From NCBI GenBank assembly GCA_019244745.1, contig JAFASF010000334.1, forward strand, positions 1 through 51,265: a stretch of 51,265 nucleotides of DNA. The letters are read 5' to 3'. This document shows, in pieces, positions 41,869 to 50,607 of this stretch. Under the pieces are notes generated by a model that made no database searches, was not told the origin of the DNA, and saw nothing but the letters and a program-made list of their open reading frames with translations. Position numbers and translations under genes: made by a program. Every line of letters starts with the position of its first letter. Position 1 is the first letter of the stretch. This DNA is from Solirubrobacterales bacterium (GTDB lineage Bacteria > Actinomycetota > Thermoleophilia > Solirubrobacterales > Solirubrobacteraceae).

Positions 41869-43103
41869 GGATGCCCCGCCTCTCGCTCGCCAGGCTCACC
41901 CCACTTCGGCTGCTCCACCTGCCGTCACGGACCGTCCGCCTGCGCCTGACCCTGCTCTACGGCGGCCTTTTCCTCATCTCGGGCGTGGCGCTGCTCGCGT
42001 TCATGTATCTGCTCTTCCGCCAGGCCACCGGGGTCGACTTGATCGTCCCCGGCGGGAATCCGCACGGGTCGACCAGCTGGGATGCCTTCAGTCGAGCTCT
42101 CGCGGACCCAAACATCTCCCGGCATGTGCGCCATGTCGTCGCACTGAGGTACACCGAGCAGCTCCGCCGGTCCGCGGACAATCTCCACCAAGGCCTCCTC
42201 CAGGCCGGGATCGCGGTGGCGATCATGACCGTCGTCTCGATCGCACTTGGCTGGCTCGTCGCGGGCCGGGTCCTGCGCCCACTGCGGGCGATGACAGCGA
42301 CCGCCCGGCAGATCTCCGAGCGCAACCTGAACCAGCGCCTCGCGCTCTCCGGGCCCCGCGACGAGCTGAAGGACCTCGCCGACACCATCGACGGCCTCCT
42401 CGAGCGGCTCCAGGCACACGTCGCCGAACAGCAGAGATTCGCCGCCAACGCCTCCCACGAACTGCGCACCCCGCTGGCGATCACCCAGACCCTTCTCGAC
42501 GTCGCCCGCAACGATCAAAACCACGACAACGGCGAACTTGTCGACCGCCTCCACGCCGTCAACACCCGTGCGATTGATCTCACTGAAGCATTACTTCTGC
42601 TCAGCCGCGCCGACCAGCGGTCCTTCACCCGAGAACACGCCGACCTGTCGCTTATAGCCGAAGAAGCCACCGAAACGCTTTTCCCCTTCGCAGAACAGCA
42701 TGACGTCACCATCGAAACCTCCGGCGACACGACCGTCACCGTCGGCTCATACGCGCTCCTGCTGCAGATGACCACGAACCTCGTGCACAACGCGATCGTC
42801 CACAACCTGCCCGAACAGGGCACCGTGTGGGTGACGACGAGCGCTCACCCCAAGAGCGTGGAGCTCACCGTCGAGAACACCGGCGAGAAGCTCACCCCCC
42901 AACTGGTCGCCACGCTTGCCGAGCCGTTTCAGCGCGGCTCCAACCGCATACGCACCAACCACGCAGGCGTCGGCCTCGGCCTGGCCATCGTCAAAAGCAT
43001 CACCAAAGCACACGACGGAACCCTCACCCTCACCCCCCGGGCCGCTGGAGGGCTCTGCGCCACGGTGCAACTATCCCCTGCACCACAGCACACCGGCCGA
43101 TGA
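41847..43103 (+). CDS. Sensor histidine kinase
   Basis: A 418-residue kinase with membrane helices at about 32-56 and 117-139 and a short extracytoplasmic loop of some 60 residues, HAMP, the phospho-acceptor H204 in ASHELRTPL, and an ATPase domain (NLVHNAIVHN, ENTGEKLTPQ, GVGLGLAIVKS). The N box Asn is kept; the G1 box has Asn-Thr-Gly instead of the usual Asp-x-Gly. GTG 41847 follows GGGAGGGG. The small sensor loop suggests sensing at the membrane surface. Confidence 0.92.
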   Translation: MDRAFGLRMPRLSLARLTPLRLLHLPSRTVRLRLTLLYGGLFLISGVALLAFMYLLFRQATGVDLIVPGGNPHGSTSWDAFSRALADPNISRHVRHVVALRYTEQLRRSADNLHQGLLQAGIAVAIMTVVSIALGWLVAGRVLRPLRAMTATARQISERNLNQRLALSGPRDELKDLADTIDGLLERLQAHVAEQQRFAANASHELRTPLAITQTLLDVARNDQNHDNGELVDRLHAVNTRAIDLTEALLLLSRADQRSFTREHADLSLIAEEATETLFPFAEQHDVTIETSGDTTVTVGSYALLLQMTTNLVHNAIVHNLPEQGTVWVTTSAHPKSVELTVENTGEKLTPQLVATLAEPFQRGSNRIRTNHAGVGLGLAIVKSITKAHDGTLTLTPRAAGGLCATVQLSPAPQHTGR

Positions 43104-43562
43104 CGATCGGGGAAATGTGCCGCACGGCCCCGAGAGGACCTGTTTGGGATATCCCTCTCCGGACGGCAATCCTCAGCGTAACCGTTCACGACTTGTGCGA
43201 GCACGAATGCGGGTCTCATGCTCCTCGTTTCCGCTCCCTGTGCGCCGCCACGAGCAGGTGTTCGGCGCATCGCCGCACCGCCTCGGGTTTCGCAATCGCC
43301 ATACCCCAGCGTGCAGATCGCGAGGGTGCCACGCAATGAGGGCACGCGTCCGGCCCCCGAAGCACGGCAGGCCTGGTCTTCCTCGCCGGGCGGGGTGAGG
43401 ATCCCGCGACGGCCGTTGAGGTGTCCGGGGCGGGGGAACCGCAAGACTGCCTGGGGGCGCAGATGCCGTTGGCCTGCGTTCGAGCCCCGTAGACGATCCG
43501 CCGTTTGGGAAGAGCGGCGTCTGCGGCTGTCAGGTTCTTCGGGAAACGCGTGTCTATGAGGT
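43104..43562. other. Gap without a recognisable gene
   Basis: About 460 bases between the histidine kinase and the DoxX-like gene. Frames on both strands are Arg-rich and lack motifs. A TTCGAGC word at 43479-43485 recalls a tRNA T-loop, but no stem pairs around it. It may hold decayed mobile DNA. Confidence 0.4.
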
Positions 43563-43919
43563 ATGTACGTCATCTATCTCGTCGTCACGATCCTGGCGGC
43601 GCTTGCGAACGGCTATGCCGCCTCCTTGAACTTCGTCGGCGCTGAGTCGGTCAAGGTCGTAGCGGACCGACTACATATGTCGCGAAAGTGGATGCTCCCG
43701 TTCGGCACGCTGCTGGCCTCCGGCGCCATCGGGCTATTGGTCGGCTTCGCGGTGCCGGTGCTCGGCAAGGCGGCGGCGATCGGTCTCGTCGTCTATTTCA
43801 TCTGCGCCATCAGTACGCACATCCGGGCACGCGACACCGGTGTCGGTGGGGCGATCTTCTTCCTGCTGCTGGCCGCCGGTGCCGTCATCACGACCTTCGG
43901 CTACCACAACCACTGGTGA
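43563..43919 (+). CDS. DoxX-like membrane protein
   Basis: A 118-residue protein with four hydrophobic helices (VIYLVVTILAALANGYAA, MLPFGTLLASGAIGLLVGF, AAAIGLVVYFICAISTHI, GAIFFLLLAAGAVITTFGY). The THIRARD element is typical of the DoxX-like group in actinobacteria. These small proteins are linked to quinone or thiol redox systems. It is the first gene of a run into an ECF41-type sigma factor, a usual neighbour of DoxX genes. Confidence 0.85.
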   Translation: MYVIYLVVTILAALANGYAASLNFVGAESVKVVADRLHMSRKWMLPFGTLLASGAIGLLVGFAVPVLGKAAAIGLVVYFICAISTHIRARDTGVGGAIFFLLLAAGAVITTFGYHNHW

Positions 43920-44374
43920 TGACGCTCTACGCGACAGGCCGGGCGGTTTCGGATCCGAGGGAGGCTACGGCGCCTAGAAGAGGACCGCGGGTGCCGCAGA
44001 ACGAGACGACCGTGTCGGGTCTCGACTTCCTCGGTGAGGTGTCCGATCTCGCGGGCGGCCTGGGGATGATCCTCCTTCCGCTGGCTCCGTTCGCGCTGCC
44101 GGCATTGGCGCTGACGATGCTCGTAGCAGGTGCGCTTCTGATCCCCGTCGTGGTCGGCCTGGTGCTCGCTGCGCCCGTCCTTCTGGCGCGGCGCTGGTGG
44201 CGATCACGTGGCAGACAGCCAGGCGACGCCACGACCGCCCGGTCAGGGCCTCACACAGCGGGAGTGCCACAACGCCGCGGCGCCGGAGCGCCCCGACGCG
44301 CTGGAGACCCCTATCCGGCCCGACTCGGTCAGCTGACGTCTGGAGCGTCCCGAGGCGCAGGGGAGGTGAGCTGA
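43919..44374 (+). CDS. Small membrane protein of unknown function
   Basis: A 151-residue frame whose ATG overlaps the DoxX stop (TGATG). The centre holds two hydrophobic helices (GMILLPLAPFALPALALTML, GALLIPVVVGLVLAAPVLLA) and the C-terminal third is basic and low in complexity. The tail ends two bases before the sigma-factor ATG. Coupling on both sides argues for a real gene, but I know no family, and the C-terminal part could be loose coding. Confidence 0.55.
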   Translation: MTLYATGRAVSDPREATAPRRGPRVPQNETTVSGLDFLGEVSDLAGGLGMILLPLAPFALPALALTMLVAGALLIPVVVGLVLAAPVLLARRWWRSRGRQPGDATTARSGPHTAGVPQRRGAGAPRRAGDPYPARLGQLTSGASRGAGEVS

Positions 44375-44376
44375 CG

Positions 44377-45258
44377 ATGGACGAGCGAGAGTCGTTGACT
44401 GAGCGCTTCGAGCAGCACCGGGGGCATCTGCGCGCGGTGGCCTACCGGATGCTCGGTTCGCTGACCGAAGCCGACGACGCGCTTCAGGAAGCCTGGCTTC
44501 GCATTCGCGACCAGGATGCCGGTAGCGTCGAGAACATGCAGGCCTGGCTGACGACCGTGGTAGGGCGGGTGTGCCTGAACATGCTCCGCGCGCGGCGAGC
44601 ACGACCGGAGGAGGTCTCGGCGTTCCATGTGCCTGATCCCGTCGTCTCTCTGGACGATTCCGTCGACCCCGAGCAGGAGACATTGCTCGCCGACTCCGTC
44701 GGCTTGGCCCTGCTCGTCGTGCTCGACTCCCTCTCACCAGCCGAGCGGCTCGCGTTTGTGCTGCACGACATCTTTGGCGTGCCGTTCACGGAGATCGCAA
44801 CCATCCTCGACCGCTCCGAAGCAGCCGCACAGCAACTCGCCAGCCGCGCACGGCGGCGCGTACGGGGATCCCCTGAGCCGAACAAAGACCGTGCTCGGCA
44901 GCGGGAGGTCGTCGATGCCTTTTTCGCCGCCTCGCGCGACGGCGACTTCGAGGCACTGCTCGGCGTTCTCGATCCCGAGGTCGAGCTACGCATCGACGGC
45001 GGTCGGCTCCGCGAGGAAGCCTCATTCATTCTCCGTGGCGCTGAGGCCGTAGCGGCGCATACTTCGACGTACTCGAAGCTGTATCCGTTCGTGCGGCCGG
45101 TGCTCGTCAACGGTGTCGCGGGAGCAGCGGTCGCACCCGTCGGGAGACTGTTCTCCGTGATGGCGTTCACCATAACCAATGGAAAGATCACTCAGATCGA
45201 TGCCCTCGTTGACCCAGAGCGTCTGGCAGAACTCCATCTAACGCTGCCTGGCATCTGA
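44377..45258 (+). CDS. ECF41/SigJ-type sigma factor with C-terminal SnoaL-like domain
   Basis: A 293-residue sigma-70 family factor. Region 2 spans LRAVAYRMLGSLTEADDALQEAWLR and region 4 LSPAERLAFVLHDIFGVPFTEIATILDRSEAAAQQLASRARRR, read in pieces. The extra C-terminal domain (about 175-293) is SnoaL-like with the DGG element (207-209) that marks ECF41; this domain controls the factor in place of a separate anti-sigma protein. ATG 44377 follows GGGGAGGTGAG. It is the last gene of the DoxX run. Confidence 0.92.
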   Translation: MDERESLTERFEQHRGHLRAVAYRMLGSLTEADDALQEAWLRIRDQDAGSVENMQAWLTTVVGRVCLNMLRARRARPEEVSAFHVPDPVVSLDDSVDPEQETLLADSVGLALLVVLDSLSPAERLAFVLHDIFGVPFTEIATILDRSEAAAQQLASRARRRVRGSPEPNKDRARQREVVDAFFAASRDGDFEALLGVLDPEVELRIDGGRLREEASFILRGAEAVAAHTSTYSKLYPFVRPVLVNGVAGAAVAPVGRLFSVMAFTITNGKITQIDALVDPERLAELHLTLPGI

Positions 45259-45387
45259 CGGTCGCGCTAAGCAGCGCCCAATTAAGATGCCTGGCTCAAC
45301 ACGAACGCAGGGTCGGCCCAGGGGTGACATGAGATCCCTCGTATTCGCCAGCCGCGAGACCGATCGGGTCATGGGCTGCCATTCGCC

Positions 45388-45558
45388 GTGGCGACACCGA
45401 CGGGCCTGCTTTGCGCCTTCGCGGGAGCCGCCTATGTGCTTGCTGTCGACCCGGGCTCCGGCGACTTGAAGGGTGTCAACGCCCGGGCCGCTGCCGGCGC
45501 GGCCGTGGCCGGCGAGGAAGCGCTCGACAGCTGGGAGCTCACCGACTCCCGCTGGTGA
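45388..45558 (+). CDS. Short open frame, possible gene fragment
   Basis: A 56-codon frame from GTG 45388 reads ATPTGLLCAFAGAAYVLAVD, then GDLKGVNARAAAGAAVAGEE and ALDSWELTDSRW before TGA. Its balanced composition differs from the surrounding noise frames, so it may be a small protein or the 3' end of a lost gene. No family is recognised and no ribosome-binding site is clear. Confidence 0.3.
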   Translation: MATPTGLLCAFAGAAYVLAVDPGSGDLKGVNARAAAGAAVAGEEALDSWELTDSRW

Positions 45559-45714
45559 CATTGAAGCTGCCGATCACTGACACGCGAGCTACTGATCCGC
45601 TGAGACCCAAGCGGCCGACCACACTGTTTGGCGCGGCTCGCGTCACGTCGGTTGACGGGAAATGCCAAGCGAACGTCGGGTGCTATTGGGCGTACAGAGC
45701 GACGTGATCCCGGC

Positions 45715-46353
45715 TTACCCGCGGCGCTTGCCCAACGGTGGTCGGCGGTGCGCACGCTGCTCCTTCTGGTGGCGGAAATACCAGACTGTGGTGACCAGAC
45801 CGGTGCCGAGGACGACGATCCGGGCCGCGGTCGAGTCGGAGACGAACGCTGCGGTCGGGACGGTCAGGGCGAGTGCGATTTGGCTTGCGCCGTCGATTGC
45901 GAATGTGAGCCCGATGATCGCGGTCAGCGTCGTCACCGCGCGTCGGCGGTCAGGCTCTGCCAGAGTGGGCCGATGCTCGGGGTTCAGCTTCGCAGCGTGC
46001 TGGGCGGCCAGCAGCAGGAGGGGTCGGCCGAGCGCCACGGAGGCCAGCGCGGCGATCCCCACCGTGCCGGTGACGGCGCCTCGGCGCAGCTTGAGCGCGA
46101 GTGGATCGCCGCCCGTCAGCGCGTAGGCGGCGAGCGCGATCGCGACGGTGAGCGTGGACACAACGGCGATTGGGTCGACCCGGTGGCGGGCGATCGCACT
46201 CACGAGTAGCCACGTGGCGGGGATCGCCTCGGTGATCGCAAGAGCCCCCGTCGCCGAACCGATCATGCTCCGAAGTGCCAGGTAAGCGGCGAGCGGCAAG
46301 AGCAGCCCGGCGAGCAGCCGGTGAGGCGATAGTTGCGGAGGGCGCCGGTTCAC
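45715..46353 (-). CDS. VC0807-like integral membrane protein
   Basis: A 212-residue protein with about six hydrophobic segments (LLAGLLLPLAAYLAL, AIPATWLLVSAIARH, VSTLTVAIALAAYALT, GIAALASVALGRPLLLLAA, IGLTFAIDGASQIALALTV, IVVLGTGLVTTVWYF). The order and the LKLRRGAVTG and GRPLLL elements match the VC0807 family, of unknown function. ATG 46353 overlaps the stop of the upstream HTH gene (ATGA), so they are one operon from the promoter at 47.0 kb. Confidence 0.82.
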   Translation of the reverse strand: MNRRPPQLSPHRLLAGLLLPLAAYLALRSMIGSATGALAITEAIPATWLLVSAIARHRVDPIAVVSTLTVAIALAAYALTGGDPLALKLRRGAVTGTVGIAALASVALGRPLLLLAAQHAAKLNPEHRPTLAEPDRRRAVTTLTAIIGLTFAIDGASQIALALTVPTAAFVSDSTAARIVVLGTGLVTTVWYFRHQKEQRAHRRPPLGKRRG

Positions 46354-46985
46354 GGGACGACCTCCGCGGGGCGCACCAAGAAGCCGGCCACCTGACGGTC
46401 GGCGTCCAATACCACGCGACCGATCCCGTCGGCGTGCTCGAGCGCGACCGGGATGTCCACGACGGTGTAGCCGTCGCGCACCGACACGGCCGGCGTGCCG
46501 AGCGCCTGAACCTCGCCAGCCTCCCGGCGCACCTTCTCGCGGACCTCGGCTAGCAGTTCGAGCGAGATGGCTTGGAGCATCCGCGCATCAAACGTCGAGC
46601 GCGCGTCGTGGAAGCGGCCATCCAGGAACGCCTCTAGCACCGGCACAGCACGCTCGACGGCGCCCTCCACCGGTGCGGCGATCGACCCGTCATCGGGGGT
46701 GGGACGCCGGCCGCCGAAGCGCTGAAACGCGGCCTGACGACTGACGTGAAGCACATCGCCGATCTCCGCCCACGTGTGTCCCGCGGCGCGTGCTTGCTCC
46801 ACGAGCGCCCGCAGTGTTTCCTCGACGATCGTGTCCAGGCTCCGGGTGGCGGCGATCGCGCGCATCACCTGGCCTGAGGAGCGCTCGTCAGCGCGGAGTA
46901 CGTCGGCGACCAGCTGCACGTTTGCGGAGAGCATCATCGCCATGACCTCGCGGTCGAGTTGAAGCGGTGATCGGGGTTCGTCCAC
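46350..46985 (-). CDS. HTH regulator with C-terminal DUF3887-like domain
   Basis: A 211-residue protein. An N-terminal helical part leads to a helix-turn-helix AGHTWAEIGDVLHVSRQAAFQRFG (segments), close to sigma region 4-like HTHs, then a C-terminal alpha/beta domain (HDARSTFDARMLQAISLELLAEV, VRDGYTVVDIPVALEHADGIGRVVLDADRQVAGF read in parts) resembling DUF3887. GTG 46985 is supported by a promoter placing the transcription start next to it. It probably controls its own operon through the TGTCAAG repeats. Confidence 0.82.
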   Translation of the reverse strand: MDEPRSPLQLDREVMAMMLSANVQLVADVLRADERSSGQVMRAIAATRSLDTIVEETLRALVEQARAAGHTWAEIGDVLHVSRQAAFQRFGGRRPTPDDGSIAAPVEGAVERAVPVLEAFLDGRFHDARSTFDARMLQAISLELLAEVREKVRREAGEVQALGTPAVSVRDGYTVVDIPVALEHADGIGRVVLDADRQVAGFLVRPAEVVP

Positions 46986-46988
46986 GTC

Positions 46989-47023
46989 TGTCAAGATAAC
47001 CTTGACAAGGGTCCATGTCAAGG
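46989..47023 (-). promoter_or_regulatory. Leaderless promoter with TGTCAAG operators
   Basis: On the minus strand TTGACA (complement of 47016-47021), a 17-base spacer and TATCTT (complement of 46993-46998) form a near-consensus sigma-70-type promoter. The -10 ends seven bases before the GTG at 46985, so the message should be leaderless. A perfect inverted repeat, TGTCAAG (46989-46995) and CTTGACA (47001-47007), covers the -10, and a third TGTCAAG (47016-47022) covers the -35. Confidence 0.72.
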
Positions 47024-47294
47024 TTGCCTTTACGACCTCGCGTCGCGGGCGGGGATCACTCGCCATATGCTGCGGACGCCTGCAGCTCGGGCGCAGCTCC
47101 ACCAGCGACCAGAAGCACTCGAGCGCTCGAACGCCACATCCGAGAGCCAGAAACCGAAGAACACGGCGTCGTGGCTCATCGGGTCGCCTCTCGAGCACCT
47201 CACGTGCAGGAACTGAACGCGCCGGTCCTTCGACTTCGGCGGCGCCGAGCGCGAGCATCTCCGCAGTCTGTCGAGCGCGGTTACGCTCCGGCGG
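47024..47294. other. Region between the divergent promoter and the VOC remnant
   Basis: No convincing gene. If the VOC remnant at 47295 was once complete, its 5' half would have been here, but the plus-strand frames show no VOC-like residues before position 47300. Confidence 0.3.
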
Positions 47295-47569
47295 GTGGAT
47301 CGATCGGACATCGGTCTCGAGAACGTGACGGTCGAGGTCGAGATGGCTCGCGCCCCCGACGGCAGCGACGTGTTCGACTCGTGCGCTTCCTCTCGCCTTC
47401 CGCCGGCGCTCGAGAGCTGGCACCGCCCGCGGGCCGTCCTGGGCTCCAGCACGTCGCCTTCACTGTCGACGACGTGCGTGGCGTCGTCGACCGCGTCCGG
47501 CGCGACGCCGCGCTGCGGGCCCTGCGCAGGCGCAACCTGATTGCGCTCCTCGACGCACTGCCACGATGA
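47295..47569 (+). pseudogene. Frameshifted VOC-family gene remnant
   Basis: Two plus-strand frames together read as the C-terminal two thirds of a VOC protein: DIGLENVTVEVEMARAPDGS in one, then after a shift near 47370 RVRLVRFLSPSAGAREL and GLQHVAFTVDDVRGVVDRVR in the next. This matches the intact gene at 34583-35023 in order and spacing (MMRTPDGNG, VELTKFHTPP, IMFAVDDLDDVVARLR). The N-terminal strand-helix is missing and the end is Arg-rich, so the gene is broken. Confidence 0.68.
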
Positions 47570-48092
47570 GGCGTGACCGACGCCCCCTGGCAAGCCGCAC
47601 GCGCTGCGGGCACGCGGAGCTCGGTGAGCGCCCGGCGGCCGCGGCCGCCGGGCCCACACACCGGTTTGTCGATGCGATCGCCGAACTGCGGGAGCAGCGT
47701 CGTCGGCGCCCGACGCTGATCAAAAGGCTCGACAAAGCCGGCTTCGACGGTCAAGCGGCCGATCGATGACCGAGCGTCCGTTCAACTAGCACTGGTGGCT
47801 TGCTCGCGGAACGTCGACCAGGCCCGGCGGATTCCAGCCCATCCGACACGTTCCTCGTGTTCCTGAAGGCCTCGGGTTATGTGCTGCGATCCGTCGCCAT
47901 AAATCGCCGTGAGCAGCGAGAAGCCACCAAAACCAGCGCCCCAGCCCATAACCCAATGCAGCGCATTGAACGAGAAGTCTCGGTGGCGCCAGCGGGTGGC
48001 AGGTGTGTTCGAGTGGGCGAGACAGCTCGGGGCTACAGCTCACCTCCGCCTCGGCCCAGTGGCATGCCCTCGGAGAAGGCCGGGACCTCTGA
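47570..48092. other. Gap with a protein-like minus-strand fragment
   Basis: Most of this stretch looks non-coding. One minus-strand frame, ending with TGA at 47782-47784 and open back to about 48050, reads plausibly as protein: FNALHWVMGWGAGFGGFSLL, TAIYGDGSQHITRGLQEHEE, then VGWAGIRRAWSTFREQATSA. It may be the 3' end of a lost membrane-protein gene. No family is recognised and the start is absent. Confidence 0.3.
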
Positions 48093-49610
48093 TCAGCCGC
48101 CAAGAGCGTCCGGCTCAGCACGCGGTTGCCCGGCAAGGCTCTTGCGGCGTTCCAACAGTTGGGCCTCGATCTTGGCGTAGACCGCGGGGTTGGTCGGCAG
48201 CACCCACTGCACCGCACGGGTGGGGGCGCTGACGTTGATCCGGACGTCCTCGAGCATCTCGTCGATGTTGTGCATGGAGAACGGAATCACGTTCGTTCCC
48301 CGTGCGTGGTGGCCGTCGGTTCGCTGCTCCATCCAGCGCAGCCGCGCTTGAAGCTGCCCGCGCACCTGCTCGCTGGGCGGCAGCTGGATCTCCCCCATCA
48401 GGAAGCACGCGATCCACCACGCCGCGACTTCGGCGCTCAGCGGGCTAAAGAACGAGGAGTTGTAGCCGCAGAACGAGACCCGTGGAACATCCAGCGGTTG
48501 TATCTGGCGGTGCAGCTCGAAGTTGCCGCGCTCGTCCGTCAGCCTCCGCTCGAGCTCCTCGCTGAAGAATGGCACGCGCTGCTGCCATCCCGTACCGCTA
48601 ACGACGAGATCCGCGGACAGCACCTGACCGTCCGACAGCCGCACGGAAGGTCGCCCGTTTTCGGCGCACAGCCGCTCGATCACCGTGTCGCGACGCACAG
48701 CGATGATGCCCTGCTCGACCCGTTCGGAGAAACCGTCGGTGGCAAGGCTCACGGTCGAGCGAGCGATCGTCTCGAGTGGGTCCCGCGGAACGAGTCCAAG
48801 CTGCTTTAGCCGCAGCTGGCGCGTTACCAGCGCCTGGAGTCCCGCCAGGATCCCGTCCCTCACCGGTTTGCCACGTCCATGGAGGAACCGTTCGAACCCG
48901 CGCGGACGGATGTAGCGAAACAGGCCCTCGCCCATTCGGGTGAGCAGGAGGTACTTCATGTTCAGGCCGCCCGGGCGCTTTGGCATCTTCCAGATCAGCT
49001 CACGCGCGATCACTGACGTGGTGGCGGCTGCGTCGCTCACCGCCACCGCGAAATCGCACGCGGATTTCCCGTAACCGACAACGACCACGTTCCGGCCCCG
49101 CGCGTCCTCGACCTGGTGGATTTGCGAGGTGTGAAGAATTCGCCCGCCGGCGCCCTCGTACTCTTCGCGGCCCGCGAACTCTGGGATGAACGGGTAGCAG
49201 AAGATTCCGTTCGCGACGATGAGGTACTCGACCGTATGGATGTCTCTTTCGCCGGTAACCGTGTTCTGGGTCGTCAGCTGCCAACCGCTGGCCGTGGGCT
49301 CCGCCGAGACGACGTCGGTGTCGAGCCGGATGTCCTTGCCGAGATCAAACCGCTCCACATACGCGACCAGGTACTCCTGCACTTGCGGCCCAGTCGGCCA
49401 CTCCGGATATGACTTGGGCATCGGGAAGTCCGAGAAGCAGTACGAGTCCCGGTTATTCTGGGTCTCAACTCCGGGATAGCGACGGGTCCGGCTCCAAACG
49501 CCGCCGACGTCGGGAGCGCGCTCGAAGACCGTCACCTCGTGCCCGAACTGGCGCAGCACCTTCACGGCGCTGAGGCCGGCAAATCCCGCGCCGATCACAC
49601 CAATCCTCAT
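48093..49610 (-). CDS. Flavin-containing monooxygenase (FMO/Baeyer-Villiger type)
   Basis: A 505-residue class B flavoprotein monooxygenase. The FAD site is GAGFAG (7-12) with the acidic end FERAPDVGGVW, the NADPH site is VVVGYGKSACDFA (GYGKSA at 179-184), and the linker GGRILHTSQIHQ resembles the FMO fingerprint with His160. ATG-type motifs TDVVSAEPTASGW and VSGTGWQQRVPFFSEEL are as in FMO relatives. Such enzymes oxygenate ketones, amines or sulfides. The ATG 49610 overlaps the stop of the upstream dehydrogenase gene by four bases, so the two act together. Confidence 0.88.
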   Translation of the reverse strand: MRIGVIGAGFAGLSAVKVLRQFGHEVTVFERAPDVGGVWSRTRRYPGVETQNNRDSYCFSDFPMPKSYPEWPTGPQVQEYLVAYVERFDLGKDIRLDTDVVSAEPTASGWQLTTQNTVTGERDIHTVEYLIVANGIFCYPFIPEFAGREEYEGAGGRILHTSQIHQVEDARGRNVVVVGYGKSACDFAVAVSDAAATTSVIARELIWKMPKRPGGLNMKYLLLTRMGEGLFRYIRPRGFERFLHGRGKPVRDGILAGLQALVTRQLRLKQLGLVPRDPLETIARSTVSLATDGFSERVEQGIIAVRRDTVIERLCAENGRPSVRLSDGQVLSADLVVSGTGWQQRVPFFSEELERRLTDERGNFELHRQIQPLDVPRVSFCGYNSSFFSPLSAEVAAWWIACFLMGEIQLPPSEQVRGQLQARLRWMEQRTDGHHARGTNVIPFSMHNIDEMLEDVRINVSAPTRAVQWVLPTNPAVYAKIEAQLLERRKSLAGQPRAEPDALGG

Positions 49611-50410
49611 TGCGGCCGCTCCTCCTTGGCGAGGAGCGGGATCGCCGGCTCGGCCCGCTCCGGGCCCATCGCGCTGTACCCACCGTCAACCGCCAGGTCC
49701 GCGCCGGTGATGAACGTCGCCTCCTCCGAGCAGAGGAAGAGCACGGCTCGCGCAATTTCCTCAGGATCCGCGACACGACCGAATAGGTGGAAGGCGCCGC
49801 CGACGGCGTCGGTGTGCGCCCTGTCGTTGCCGGAGAGCTCGGCCATAACCCTCGACCACGTCCACCCAGGAGAGACCGAGTTGACCCGGATCCCGTCGGG
49901 CGCCAGGTCCATCGCCTCGTTGCGCGTGAGCTGCAGGATCGCCGCCTTCGAGACGGGGTACAGCCAGCGGCCGGTCTGCGCAACCTTCCCGCTGATCGAG
50001 CCGAAATTGACGACCGCACCGCCTCCCGCCCGCTGCATGTGCGGACGGGCCGCCTTGAGCATCATTACGCCGCCAACGACGTTGACGTTGAAGCTCTCGA
50101 GCCAGTCTTGGCGCGAGGAGTCGAAGCCGTCGTCGACGTACACGGCCGCCAGGTTGACCAGAAGGTTGAGCGCGCCGTAGGCCTCGACGGCCGACGCGAT
50201 GCAGCCCTCGCACGAGGCATCGTCACGCAGGTCGGTGGCGACGAACCGAACCCGATCGTCGAACTGGTCGGCCACCCGACTCCCGCCTTCGACGTCGATG
50301 TCCGCGATCACAACGTTCGCGCCGGCCCGGGCAAACGCGTGCACCACCGCTTCGCCAATGATCGTCGCCCCTCCGCTGACAACCGCAGTCTTGCGGTCGA
50401 CTCCTCTCAC
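49607..50410 (-). CDS. Short-chain dehydrogenase with altered glycine motif
   Basis: A 267-residue SDR. The catalytic set is present (Ser138/140, Y151 and K155 in YPVSKAA), as are NLAAVY and GGYSAMG at the end. The cofactor motif, normally TGxxxGxG, reads SGGATIIG (12-19), with Ser for Thr and Ile for the middle Gly. It is coupled to the monooxygenase gene, suggesting alcohol-to-ketone oxidation followed by oxygenation. ATG 50410. Confidence 0.88.
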   Translation of the reverse strand: MRGVDRKTAVVSGGATIIGEAVVHAFARAGANVVIADIDVEGGSRVADQFDDRVRFVATDLRDDASCEGCIASAVEAYGALNLLVNLAAVYVDDGFDSSRQDWLESFNVNVVGGVMMLKAARPHMQRAGGGAVVNFGSISGKVAQTGRWLYPVSKAAILQLTRNEAMDLAPDGIRVNSVSPGWTWSRVMAELSGNDRAHTDAVGGAFHLFGRVADPEEIARAVLFLCSEEATFITGADLAVDGGYSAMGPERAEPAIPLLAKEERPQ

Positions 50411-50607
50411 TTCGCCTCACTCTTGCGGGGCCCGCGTCATGTAGCAGGCACAAAGTCGGGTGCCCGCCGGTATATCAAACGACAAGGCGGCAGGAGAAGG
50501 TCCTTCGCCCGCGCGGGTAGCGATTTGCCGGTCGCGATGAGAACGTCCGAGGGCCTCGGGCGCGGTTGATGGGGACGAAGAGATCGGGCCCTTAATGGTT
50601 TCGTGGG

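Noticed and set aside
43471-43490. tRNA T-loop-like word TTCGAGC
   Set aside because: No flanking five-base stem pairs, and no anticodon or acceptor arms can be drawn upstream.
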